From CAZUCD01 sp964618855 (GTDB lineage: Bacteria > Sumerlaeota > Sumerlaeia > SLMS01 > JANRJK01): DNA of 12,974 nucleotides. Positions within the stretch are counted from its first letter, which is position 1. Each line of letters begins with the position of its first letter. Below, one piece after another: positions 1-7,035 of the stretch. The translations under genes and the position numbers were made by a program. The notes under the pieces are model-generated. The model saw only the letters and a list, made by a program, of their open reading frames with translations. It did no database searches and was not told where the DNA came from. The stretch spans positions 1 to 12,974 of the forward strand of contig CAZUCD010000107.1 in the NCBI GenBank assembly GCA_964618855.1, written 5' to 3'.

Positions 1-503
1 CCCGAGAGCTGGTGCGGATACTCTTTGGAGCGCTGCCCCGGCTCGGGGATGCGCACCAGGTCGAGCATCTCGACGGCGCGTTTCAGGGCCGCCTTGCGAT
101 CGAGGTTGCGGTGCAGGATCAGCGCCTCGGAGATCTGCTTGCCGATGGTCATCACCGGATTGAGCGACGTCATCGGCTCCTGGAAGATCATCGAGATCTC
201 GTTGCCGCGGATGCGGCGCATCTCCCGGGTCGAGAGCTTGAGGAGGTCCTCGTCCTTGAACCAGATTTCGCCGGTTTCGATCTTGCCCGGTGGGATGGGG
301 ATCAGCCGGAGGATCGTCAGCGAGGTGACGGACTTCCCGCAGCCGGACTCGCCCACGACCCCGAGCGTCCGGCGGCGATGCACCGTGTACGAGACGCCGT
401 CGACGGCCTTGGAAACAAAGCCATCGCCGTAGAAGTACGTGCGCAGGTTGTTGATCTGCAGGAGCGGCGTGCCGCCGTCCTTCTGTCCGTTCGTGTCGGC
501 CAT
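1..503 (-). CDS. dppD: Peptide ABC transporter ATP-binding protein, DppD/OppD type (partial, C-terminus cut by window edge)
   Basis: Cytoplasmic ATPase subunit of a dipeptide/oligopeptide/nickel importer; it would hydrolyse ATP to drive uptake through two inner-membrane permeases. Translating from the ATG at 503 gives about 167 residues. It shows a Walker A motif GESGCGKS at about 51-58, a Q-loop segment IFQEPMTSLNP typical of the Opp/Dpp family, and the start of the signature motif, LSG, exactly at base 1. The Walker B, H-loop and the C-terminal oligopeptide-specific extension lie outside the window. The start is supported by the usual short lead-in before the 'LLQINNLRTYF' strand; the ribosome binding site is weak. 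No permease or binding-protein genes are visible, so they should lie beyond the left edge. Family assignment is strong; the substrate (peptide, nickel or sugar) cannot be told from this subunit. Confidence 0.92.
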   Translation of the reverse strand, partial: MADTNGQKDGGTPLLQINNLRTYFYGDGFVSKAVDGVSYTVHRRRTLGVVGESGCGKSVTSLTILRLIPIPPGKIETGEIWFKDEDLLKLSTREMRRIRGNEISMIFQEPMTSLNPVMTIGKQISEALILHRNLDRKAALKRAVEMLDLVRIPEPGQRSKEYPHQLS

Positions 504-614
504 CGGGTCTGGTTCCCTTGGGTGGAGGGTTTGACGATTGTGGGGTGGGCGGGCGGGGTCAAGGTGGAGGGGTGGGGGGTCCGTTAGGCTCCCCGCCTTG
601 GCCGTGCGTCCAGT

Positions 615-2318
615 TCACGGGGGGGAGGTCTCTTGCGTGCGCACGGAATCACTCCCTGGACCACCAGTGTCAACTCTCAGGGGTTTGCCCATGCGTTCGG
701 GGACCTGCAGCGGGCCGCCCGGTAGTCGGCTCCAGATTGTCCTGAGTTGCTCCATATCGACAATGTGGCCGAAGTCCACCCCCGATTCATGGAAGTAGAG
801 GACGCCCATGGAGGGTGGAGACGGACGTCCCCTCCGAGTTCCCTCCGGCCACTCAAGACTGGAACTCAACGCGCGATCTCGATTCCACGCGATGAACCTC
901 CACTCCGTTGTGTATCTGTCGAGGGCGCCGAACATGGATTGGAAGTGGTAGCTGTACTTGTCTGGACGCATCAGATCCAATCCCCTGTTCCAACCCAACC
1001 CCGCATAGAAGTCCGATTCCCGACTTCCTGCCAGGATGACGGGAAGGTCCGGTGGATAGGTCCTGAAGCATCGACTCAAGGACTCCCGGACGGCAGCGAT
1101 CCTCTTCGCGCGGGCGAGCGGGGCGGGGTACGGGGCCCAGTGCTCCCCGAGCGCGCAGAACACCGCAGAGCCGATGATGAAGGCGCCGGCGATCCGCATC
1201 CGACGGCCTTCGCTCCATGAAAGCGCCACCAACACGGGCCATGCCATCAGTCCAAAGAGGGTGTAGTATGGGTAGCAGTTCCACCGCAGCGGAACGTACG
1301 GCGCCAGCGAGAGTCCGAACAACAACCAGGGTGCCGCGAGGATTGCGGCCGGCAACCGGCGGGGAAGGCCCCGGAACACCAGGACCGCACCTGCCGCGAA
1401 GAGCAGCAGGCAGGCGACTCCCCACGCAAGAGCCCATGGGTCGCGATGGAGGATGAAAAGCTGGATCGACTCGCGCGGCAAACCGGCGGCGAAGGCAAGG
1501 AGGGCGCCTCCATTGCGGGCCATGTTCAAGCCGAACACATATTCGTAGGGCGAACCCGGCTCCGGTGGGGCAACGAGCCCCGAACGAACCTGCATCCACA
1601 TGTCCGCGATGATGATCGTGAGCAACGCGGCGGAAAGAATGCGCGGCCACCCGACCCCCGCCAACAGCAGCAGCAGCGGTACCGCCACCGCGAGGGCGAC
1701 CGTGCCCTCCTTGCTCCCGTGCGCGAGCAACTGCATGAGCACGGCCCATGCGAGGAACTGCCACCTTGGCCGGCCCAGGCGGGTGCCCCATGCCATCCAT
1801 CCGAGCAGGGCGAATGCGCTGAAGAGCAGGCCCAGGATTTCCTGCGCGCCGCTCCCCCACGCGATCGGCAGGAAGAACGCGTTGTGCGCTCCGTAGAGCA
1901 GTGCAGCCCAGAATGCGCGTTTCCCTGCGTTCTCCCTGCTCGAATCCATCAGGCGCCTGCCTGCCAGCCACGCTGCGAGCACGCCCACGCATGCGACCAT
2001 GGCGGAGAAAAAACCGAGCTTCACCAGATGGACGATCCATGATGGGGGCTCACCCCACCGCGTCACGAGCCACCACCAGACCCCGACGCTGATGGGGCGG
2101 AGGAACGCGCCTTCCCTGTCCGGAACGAAGGAGCTGATGAAGGCGGGGTTGTCGATCGCGCGCTCAATGCCGGCGAAATCGTCCTGCCAAAACGGCGTCA
2201 TGATCAGGTGTGCGTGGAGCAGCGCCGCGATGAGGGCACCCACCCACGCCCCCTTCCAAGCGGATGCGCCGGGTGACGTGATGGGTGTTGGGTTCGAGGG
2301 AGGCGGCTCCCCGGCCAT
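615..2318 (-). CDS. GT-C-like multi-spanning membrane glycosyltransferase (putative)
   Basis: Integral membrane protein of 567 residues with about ten hydrophobic segments between residues 20 and 410, then a soluble C-terminal region of roughly 160 residues. After the first membrane segment it has WQDDF (44-48) and, a little later, FLRPIS (72-77). Acidic pairs in the first external loop followed by an 'RP' motif are typical of GT-C enzymes, which transfer sugars from polyprenyl-phosphate donors on the outer face of the inner membrane. The start chosen is the ATG at 2318, because a perfect AGGAGG lies 6 bases upstream; the reading frame stays open for 20 more codons to 2378 but without such a site. 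It is divergent from the RicT gene and 111 bp upstream of the dppD gene on the same strand. No specific sugar or acceptor can be inferred, and a general membrane protein with a GT-C-like fold remains possible. Confidence 0.7.
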   Translation of the reverse strand: MAGEPPPSNPTPITSPGASAWKGAWVGALIAALLHAHLIMTPFWQDDFAGIERAIDNPAFISSFVPDREGAFLRPISVGVWWWLVTRWGEPPSWIVHLVKLGFFSAMVACVGVLAAWLAGRRLMDSSRENAGKRAFWAALLYGAHNAFFLPIAWGSGAQEILGLLFSAFALLGWMAWGTRLGRPRWQFLAWAVLMQLLAHGSKEGTVALAVAVPLLLLLAGVGWPRILSAALLTIIIADMWMQVRSGLVAPPEPGSPYEYVFGLNMARNGGALLAFAAGLPRESIQLFILHRDPWALAWGVACLLLFAAGAVLVFRGLPRRLPAAILAAPWLLFGLSLAPYVPLRWNCYPYYTLFGLMAWPVLVALSWSEGRRMRIAGAFIIGSAVFCALGEHWAPYPAPLARAKRIAAVRESLSRCFRTYPPDLPVILAGSRESDFYAGLGWNRGLDLMRPDKYSYHFQSMFGALDRYTTEWRFIAWNRDRALSSSLEWPEGTRRGRPSPPSMGVLYFHESGVDFGHIVDMEQLRTIWSRLPGGPLQVPERMGKPLRVDTGGPGSDSVRTQETSPP

Positions 2319-2324
2319 GCGTGC

Positions 2325-2330
2325 CCTCCT
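2325..2330 (-). promoter_or_regulatory. Strong Shine-Dalgarno site AGGAGG for the GT-C-like gene
   Basis: On the minus strand AGGAGG is followed by six bases and then the ATG at 2318. It decides the start codon of the GT-C-like gene against the longer reading frame from 2378. It is the clearest ribosome binding site in the window; most other genes here have weak or no recognisable sites. Confidence 0.8.
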
Positions 2331-2404
2331 GCGAAGCGGCTTGCCGCCATGGGGCGCGGGCGGGTGAACTCGGCGCAACGCTCAACGGAACCCCGCCAAC
2401 CACA

Positions 2405-3751
2405 GTGCCCCGCATCCTCGCCGTTCGATTCAGCCCCCACGACATGCCGAAGTTCTTCATGCCCGGCGCCGTGGAGGACGCGCGCCCCGACGAGTTTGTT
2501 GTCGTCCCAGGCGCGGAAGGTGACGAGGAGGTCGCGGTCGTCTCCGGCATCGAGTACCGCGCGACCGAGCACCTCGAATTGCGGGAGACGCCGTACCCCG
2601 ATGCGATCAGGCGTGCGGAGCCCGAGGAGGTCGAGGCCTGGTGGGAGGCACGCACTTTCGAGCGCAGGGCCATCGTCGAGGCCAAGGAACGGGCCCGGTC
2701 GCTCAACCTGCCCATCAAGATCTCCATGGTGCGCTACCACCCGGCGCAGAAGCGCATCCTCTTCCACTTCACCAGCGAGAACAGGGTCGATTTCCGCACC
2801 CTGGCCAAGGACCTCGCCGCCTCCCTCTTCCTGCGCGTCGAGCTCTGGCAGATCGGCATCCGCGACGAGGCGCGCGCCATCGACGGCTTCGGCATCTGCG
2901 GCCAGCAGACCTGTTGCTCCACGTTTCTCAAGGAGTTCCGACCCATCTCCGTCCGCCTCGCACGCGAGCAGGAGATCAACCTCCCGCCAGCAAAACTCAC
3001 GGGGCAGTGCGGGCGCTTCCTGTGCTGCCTGTCCTACGAGGTGGACCAGTACCGCGAGATGGCCCGGGACGCCCTCCCCAAGGGAGCCACCGTTCGTTGG
3101 CGTGACAAGTCAGGCGTCGTCCTCGACCGCAACCTCGTGGCGAAGACCTACCTCGTCCGCGACGAGGGCGGCACGCTGGGGTGGATCAAGGCATCCGAGT
3201 TCCTCACCGCCGCGGTGGAAGTGCCCGAGCAAATGAAGAAGTTCGGGCGCCAGTTGCGGGACCAGCGCGACGACGAGCCGGGCTCCGACGAGGCGCCGCC
3301 GCGCAGCGACGAGACGATGCCGCCACGGCTGCGTGAACGCCCCCCCCGTGGACGCCAGGAGGAGCGCCCCTCGGGGCGCCGTGCCTCCGGCCATCGCGAA
3401 CCAGACCACCACGAACAGAGGCAGGACGTAACGCATCTGGTGCCGAAGGTGCCGCTGCCCCCTGCGGACGCGGACGCCGACCTCGAGGCCGAGGACAGCT
3501 CTCCCTCGTCCTCGATGGGGTCCAATCCCGAGGAGAGCGGCCGGCGCAAGCGTGGCCGCCGGCGTCGCCGCGGCGGAGGTTCCCGGAGCGACCAGTCCTC
3601 CGTGCCGGGCGGCGAGTCATCGAGCGCAGCACTTTCGCCACCCGAGGCCGAGGATTCTGAAGCCCAGTCCGGTGGATCATCCGAGGATTCGGCCCCCTCG
3701 ACCGAGGGTCGCCGCCACGGGCGCCGTCGCCGCCGCCGCCGCGGAAACTGA
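2405..3751 (+). CDS. ricT: PSP1-domain protein, RicT/YaaT family, with arginine-rich C-terminal tail
   Basis: In Bacillus subtilis RicT (YaaT) works with RicA and RicF as an iron-sulfur complex that helps RNase Y mature mRNAs; the role here is inferred by homology. The 448-residue product begins VPRILAVRF, matching the family's N-terminal strand, so the GTG at 2405 is preferred over an in-frame ATG at 2285, which would run into the divergent gene. The PSP1 core covers about residues 1-215 and ends with two cysteine clusters: CGQQTCC (C165, C170, C171) and CGRFLCC (C202, C207, C208). A KOW-like stretch follows (about 225-265). From about 280 to the end the protein is low-complexity: acidic/serine segments with two basic blocks, RKRGRRRRR (about 381-389) and RRRRRRR near the C-terminus. 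B. subtilis RicT lacks such a tail, which may bind RNA. Partners RicA/RicF are not in the window. Confidence 0.9.
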   Translation: MPRILAVRFSPHDMPKFFMPGAVEDARPDEFVVVPGAEGDEEVAVVSGIEYRATEHLELRETPYPDAIRRAEPEEVEAWWEARTFERRAIVEAKERARSLNLPIKISMVRYHPAQKRILFHFTSENRVDFRTLAKDLAASLFLRVELWQIGIRDEARAIDGFGICGQQTCCSTFLKEFRPISVRLAREQEINLPPAKLTGQCGRFLCCLSYEVDQYREMARDALPKGATVRWRDKSGVVLDRNLVAKTYLVRDEGGTLGWIKASEFLTAAVEVPEQMKKFGRQLRDQRDDEPGSDEAPPRSDETMPPRLRERPPRGRQEERPSGRRASGHREPDHHEQRQDVTHLVPKVPLPPADADADLEAEDSSPSSSMGSNPEESGRRKRGRRRRRGGGSRSDQSSVPGGESSSAALSPPEAEDSEAQSGGSSEDSAPSTEGRRHGRRRRRRRGN

Positions 3752-3755
3752 GGGA

Positions 3756-3785
3756 GATGTCCCGGGTTTCAGGTCCCGGGTCATC
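3756..3785. terminator. Hairpin between convergent genes, possible bidirectional terminator
   Basis: GATG-t-CCCGGG (3756-3766), a loop of 8 bases, then CCCGGG-t-CATC (3775-3785) form a ten-pair GC-rich stem with one T-T mismatch. It begins 5 bases after the ricT stop and ends 25 bases before the stop of the convergent GT2 gene. There is no clear T-run on either side, so it may terminate poorly or serve as a 3' end stabiliser. Confidence 0.5.
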
Positions 3786-3810
3786 GGGCATACGAAACCC
3801 TCCCGCCCTC

Positions 3811-4620
3811 CTACGGCCTCCTGTAGCGCATGACGATCCGGGCGAAGTCTGACAGGGCCTTGACGAAGTCTCGGGACCGCACCTTCGAGCCGCCGATGTC
3901 CTCCCACCGTTGGAGCGAGACCTCGTAGATGCGCAAGGCGCCGGCGATGCCGTCGCGGTGGGGCTGCTGCTTCACGGCGTTCAAGTAGCGGACGAGGATT
4001 TCCACGTCGAAGAGCCACCTTGTGACGAACCTGCCGCGAAAGCAGGAGCGCACCGCCGGTGTGTTGCGGAACAGCTTCGCGCCGCACTGCGTGTCATAGA
4101 TTCCGAGGCGCAGATAGGTGGACGCCGTCGTGGCGAACACGCGGCCCAGGTAGTGCCGTAGGGGCTTGCGCACAATCCGCCGCCCGAGGAGCTGCACCCG
4201 CGCACCGATCACGACGTCGATCGATGGGCGCGAGTCCAGCACGCCGAGGAAGTTGGGAATCTCCTCGAGCGGCGTCGCAAGGTCCGCGTCCCAGTAGCCG
4301 ACGGCCTGCACCGGCCCGGCGAGTGCGCGCCTGACACCCTTGCGGACCGCCTCCGCCTTGCCCGAGTTGCGCGCCAGGTGCAGCACGGAGAGCGCCGCGG
4401 GATTCTCGGAACAGAGCGCCTCCAGCACGCGCCGGGTGCCGTCCGTGCTGCCGTCGTTGACGAAAAGGATGCCGACGCGCTCCTGCCGTGCGGCAAAGAA
4501 GCGGAACGCGTCCGCCGGCAGGCGCTGTTCCTCATTGAAGCACGGCACCACGATGGTGACGGGCCGGGCCGGCTTGCGGGGATCAGGAGGGGCGGGGGGC
4601 ACGGGATTGGGAAAGCGCAT
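3811..4620 (-). CDS. Family 2 glycosyltransferase, dolichyl-phosphate glucose/mannose synthase-like
   Basis: Predicted cytoplasmic or membrane-associated enzyme transferring a sugar from a nucleotide-sugar to a polyprenyl phosphate. The 269-residue product has the GT-A fold signatures in order: VPCFNEE (25-31), VNDGSTDGT (54-62), NSGKAEAVRKG (85-95) and the metal-binding DAD (111-113). The C-terminal part, with GRRIVRKPLRHYLGR and DTQCGAKLFR (176-185), is characteristic of the Alg5/DPG-synthase subgroup. No membrane segment is evident. The ATG at 4620 is used; a GTG at 4602 is an alternative, and both lie inside the end of the rarD gene, implying translational coupling. It is the last gene of the leftward string. 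Its lipid-linked sugar could be the donor for the GT-C proteins nearby, which is inference from context. Family is firm; donor sugar unknown. Confidence 0.88.
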   Translation of the reverse strand: MRFPNPVPPAPPDPRKPARPVTIVVPCFNEEQRLPADAFRFFAARQERVGILFVNDGSTDGTRRVLEALCSENPAALSVLHLARNSGKAEAVRKGVRRALAGPVQAVGYWDADLATPLEEIPNFLGVLDSRPSIDVVIGARVQLLGRRIVRKPLRHYLGRVFATTASTYLRLGIYDTQCGAKLFRNTPAVRSCFRGRFVTRWLFDVEILVRYLNAVKQQPHRDGIAGALRIYEVSLQRWEDIGGSKVRSRDFVKALSDFARIVMRYRRP

Positions 4621-5527
4621 CCCATGAGTAGAGGGCAAGCGCGACCCAGATGAATCCGAAGGCGACCGCGTGCGCGTGCGTGAACTTCTCGCCGTAGAGG
4701 AGCACGGCGCAGGCGAGCTGGAGCGAGGGTGCGACGTACTGGAGGAAGCCGAGCGTGGCGAGCCTGAGGCGCCTTGCCGCGGCCGCAAACCAGATCAGCG
4801 GGACGCTGGTCAGCGGGCCCGCGAACATCAGCAGCAGCGTGGTGGGGGCGCCGTCGTAAACGAGCGACCCGCGGCCCATCGCCAGCAGCGCCCCGATGTA
4901 CACGATCGCCAGCGGGTAGAGAAACAGGCACTCGATGCACAGCCCGACAAGCGCATCCACGGGGGCGCGTTTCCTCATCAGCCCGTACGTCCCGAACGAA
5001 AACGCCAGCACCAACGGGATCACGGGGAGTTGCCCGGCATGCCACGTGATGTAGCCGACCCCGATGGCCGCAAGGGCCACGCAGGCCTTCTGGACCGAGC
5101 GCAGTCGCTCACCAAGGAAGACGACCCCAAGCAGCACGTTCACGAGGGGATTGATGTAGTACCCGAGGCTTGCCTGCATGATCCTCGAGTTCACGATCGC
5201 CCATACGTACACGAACCAGTTGATCGCGATGACAATGCACGTGATGGCCAGGGTGCGCCGCGCAACGGGGTCGGCGAGCGCTGACTTCAGCGTTCGCCAG
5301 CGGTCCATCCACCAGCACAGCGCCACCGTGAACGGCATCGCCCACAGCACGCGGTGCGCGAGCACCTCGAACGCGGACACGTGCGCAACCGCCTTGAAGT
5401 AGATGGGGAACAGTCCCCAGGCTCCGTACGCCGCGAGGCCGGCGAAGACGCCGATCCGCGCCCTGGCACGCAGCTCATGCGGGTCGGGCTCGGCGGATGC
5501 TTGAAGGGTGGCTGGGGGGGAGGACAC
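4583..5527 (-). CDS. rarD: RarD-like EamA/DMT-superfamily permease
   Basis: Inner-membrane transporter of 314 residues with about ten membrane helices arranged as two EamA repeats. RarD-type signatures are visible: GLFPIYFKAV and EVLAHRVLWAMPF in the first helices, SLGYYINPLVNVLLG and GERL at mid-protein, and FLQYVAPSLQL followed by GEK in the second repeat. The length is close to the usual 290-320. The family is named for chloramphenicol sensitivity in Enterobacteria, but true substrates are mostly unknown. The start is the GTG at 5527; there is no good ribosome binding site, and I see no better internal start before the first helix. It sits 66 bp after the ligase-like gene and its 3' end overlaps the GT2 start by 38 bp, so the three probably form one transcript. 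Its presence among glycan genes may be accidental or may reflect export of a small metabolite. Confidence 0.88.
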   Translation of the reverse strand: MSSPPATLQASAEPDPHELRARARIGVFAGLAAYGAWGLFPIYFKAVAHVSAFEVLAHRVLWAMPFTVALCWWMDRWRTLKSALADPVARRTLAITCIVIAINWFVYVWAIVNSRIMQASLGYYINPLVNVLLGVVFLGERLRSVQKACVALAAIGVGYITWHAGQLPVIPLVLAFSFGTYGLMRKRAPVDALVGLCIECLFLYPLAIVYIGALLAMGRGSLVYDGAPTTLLLMFAGPLTSVPLIWFAAAARRLRLATLGFLQYVAPSLQLACAVLLYGEKFTHAHAVAFGFIWVALALYSWDALSQSRAPRPS

Positions 5528-5593
5528 GGCTGCGGCGCGCAGGAAACGCGATCACGGCCCCCGGGACAAGGAGGACCCGCTGTCGATCCCCGC

Positions 5594-6943
5594 CTACTGC
5601 TCCGCGGCGCGCGCGCGGGCTGTGCGCGCGGCCGGGGCACCCGCAGCCGCCACTCCCGCAAGCATCCAGAACAGCGTGGCGGCCCGCTCCTCGTTCGGAT
5701 TGTGCACCAGCGCATACGTGAGCAGCCCGGCGAGGGAGAGCGCCGTGGCAAGCGTCACGAGGCGGTCCTCCGACAGCTCGCCGAACCGAGCAACGGACTG
5801 CCACGGCCGCCCGCGCAGGATTTGCAGTGCCAGTGTCCCCAGCAGGAACATGTAGGCCGCCATCCCGATCAGCCCCACCTCCGAGAATTGCTGGAGGTAG
5901 GTGTTGTGCAGGTCGGATTGGACCTGGTGCTCGTTCTTCAGGAGGTAGCGGTCCTGCACCGCCTTCTGGCGGTAGATGTTCGGCCCGTATCCGATGCCCG
6001 TGGCCGGGTTCTCGCGTATCGCCTGCACTCCCGTCTTCCAGATGGTCAGGCGGCCGCTGAGGAGCAGATTGGGCCGGTTGGCGTCGCTGATGAAGGTGGC
6101 GGCCCGCGAGCGGACACCCGGCACGGCCAGCGCCCCGGCGACCACGAGGCAGAGCACACCCAACGCGGCGATACGGCGCACCTGGAAGAGCAGGACGAAG
6201 AGGCTCGCGGCGCATGCCAGCCAAGCGCCGCGGGTCTGGGTGAGGCCGAGCGCGGCGAGCGTGGCACCGAGCGCAATCGTGCCCAGCAGCGCCTCCCACC
6301 AGCACCTCGCGCGCAGCCCGATCGTCGCCAGCACCGCGCAGCACGGGGCCGAGAGAACGCAGTACATCGCCATTCGGCTGTACGATTCGATCGAGCCCTC
6401 CGCGCGCACGAACGGCGCCCCCGTCGACGTGATGCTCTCGTAGACGTGCTTGCCGTTCATGTATGCGTGGATGGTGAACGCGCAGGCGGCGAGGGCGCCG
6501 GCGGACGCAGCCCGCATCGCCCAGCGCCTCCGACCCTCATGTCCGGCGCAAAAGGTCAGCACCCCGAGGAAGATCGCCATGTTCGGGAGAATCTCCTCCA
6601 CGATGGCCACGGCGCTGTAGGCGGGCGCCATGCTCAGGACCGTGCTGATCCCTATCGCGGCGAAGACCGCCCCGATGGGCTTGTAGAACCTGCCTGCCGC
6701 CTCGGGCCCCAGCAGCCCGGCCCACGCCAGCCACCCCGCCAGGGCAGGAATCCCGAACGTGGCCGCGACGCGAAGCGCCTTGGTGCCATCCTTCCACGGC
6801 AGCGCGACGATCATCCCGAGGACCAGGACGAGGAGCGCGAGCGACAGCCGCGCCGAGTGCCGCTGCGCAATGCTGCGCAGCCGCGCGGGGATCCCCGCGC
6901 TCTCGGTTGCCGTGCCAATCGTCGTCGTCATCGAACCACTCAT
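5594..6943 (-). CDS. O-antigen ligase / Wzy polymerase-like membrane protein (Wzy_C family)
   Basis: Polytopic inner-membrane protein of 449 residues that would ligate or polymerise lipid-linked glycans at the periplasmic face. It has roughly ten to twelve hydrophobic segments. Family hallmarks are TQTRGAWLA (about 235-243), LSGRLTIWKTG (about 296-306) opening the large external loop, GIGYGPNIY (about 316-324) and HNTYLQQFSEVGLIG (about 346-360), where the His is the conserved loop histidine of WaaL-type enzymes. The ATG at 6943 is preferred; an upstream in-frame start at 6982 adds a short polar stretch, and an ATG at 6931 is also possible. The last residues are Ala/Arg-rich and probably cytoplasmic. 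It is first in the leftward string, divergent from the GT9 gene. Ligase, polymerase and protein O-oligosaccharyltransferase roles cannot be separated by sequence alone. Confidence 0.87.
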   Translation of the reverse strand: MSGSMTTTIGTATESAGIPARLRSIAQRHSARLSLALLVLVLGMIVALPWKDGTKALRVAATFGIPALAGWLAWAGLLGPEAAGRFYKPIGAVFAAIGISTVLSMAPAYSAVAIVEEILPNMAIFLGVLTFCAGHEGRRRWAMRAASAGALAACAFTIHAYMNGKHVYESITSTGAPFVRAEGSIESYSRMAMYCVLSAPCCAVLATIGLRARCWWEALLGTIALGATLAALGLTQTRGAWLACAASLFVLLFQVRRIAALGVLCLVVAGALAVPGVRSRAATFISDANRPNLLLSGRLTIWKTGVQAIRENPATGIGYGPNIYRQKAVQDRYLLKNEHQVQSDLHNTYLQQFSEVGLIGMAAYMFLLGTLALQILRGRPWQSVARFGELSEDRLVTLATALSLAGLLTYALVHNPNEERAATLFWMLAGVAAAGAPAARTARARAAEQ

Positions 6944-7035
6944 GCTTGCAGCTTTCCCGGGGGACAAGACCCTCCGCACCAAAACCCCTCGCCACTCGGA
7001 CGGCCTACCCCCAAAACGGCGGCGGCACCCACGAC
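6944..7035. promoter_or_regulatory. Divergent intergenic region between the two glycan gene strings
   Basis: This 92-bp gap separates the ligase-like gene (minus) from the GT9 gene (plus). Promoters for both strings are expected here because no other gap of suitable size exists within either string. I see no convincing -35/-10 pair or operator. The call rests on position only. Confidence 0.4.

Noticed and set aside
504..614. G-rich gap between the GT-C-like gene and dppD examined for G-quadruplex or terminator
   Set aside because: G-runs are irregular and no stable inverted repeat is visible; it looks like ordinary GC-rich spacer.
853..2040. Minus-strand open frame (395 codons) within the first GT-C-like gene
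   Set aside because: It is an alternative frame of a gene with clear membrane helices and a strong ribosome binding site; the shadow is Arg-rich and lacks motifs.
2341..2370. Possible promoter TTGCCG...TGAACT for ricT
   Set aside because: The -10 matches only half of the consensus with an 18-base spacer; not convincing.
2285..2404. N-terminal extension of the RicT gene from an ATG at 2285
   Set aside because: It would overlap the start of the divergent GT-C-like gene, and the added residues do not resemble the family; the family N-terminus begins at the GTG at 2405.
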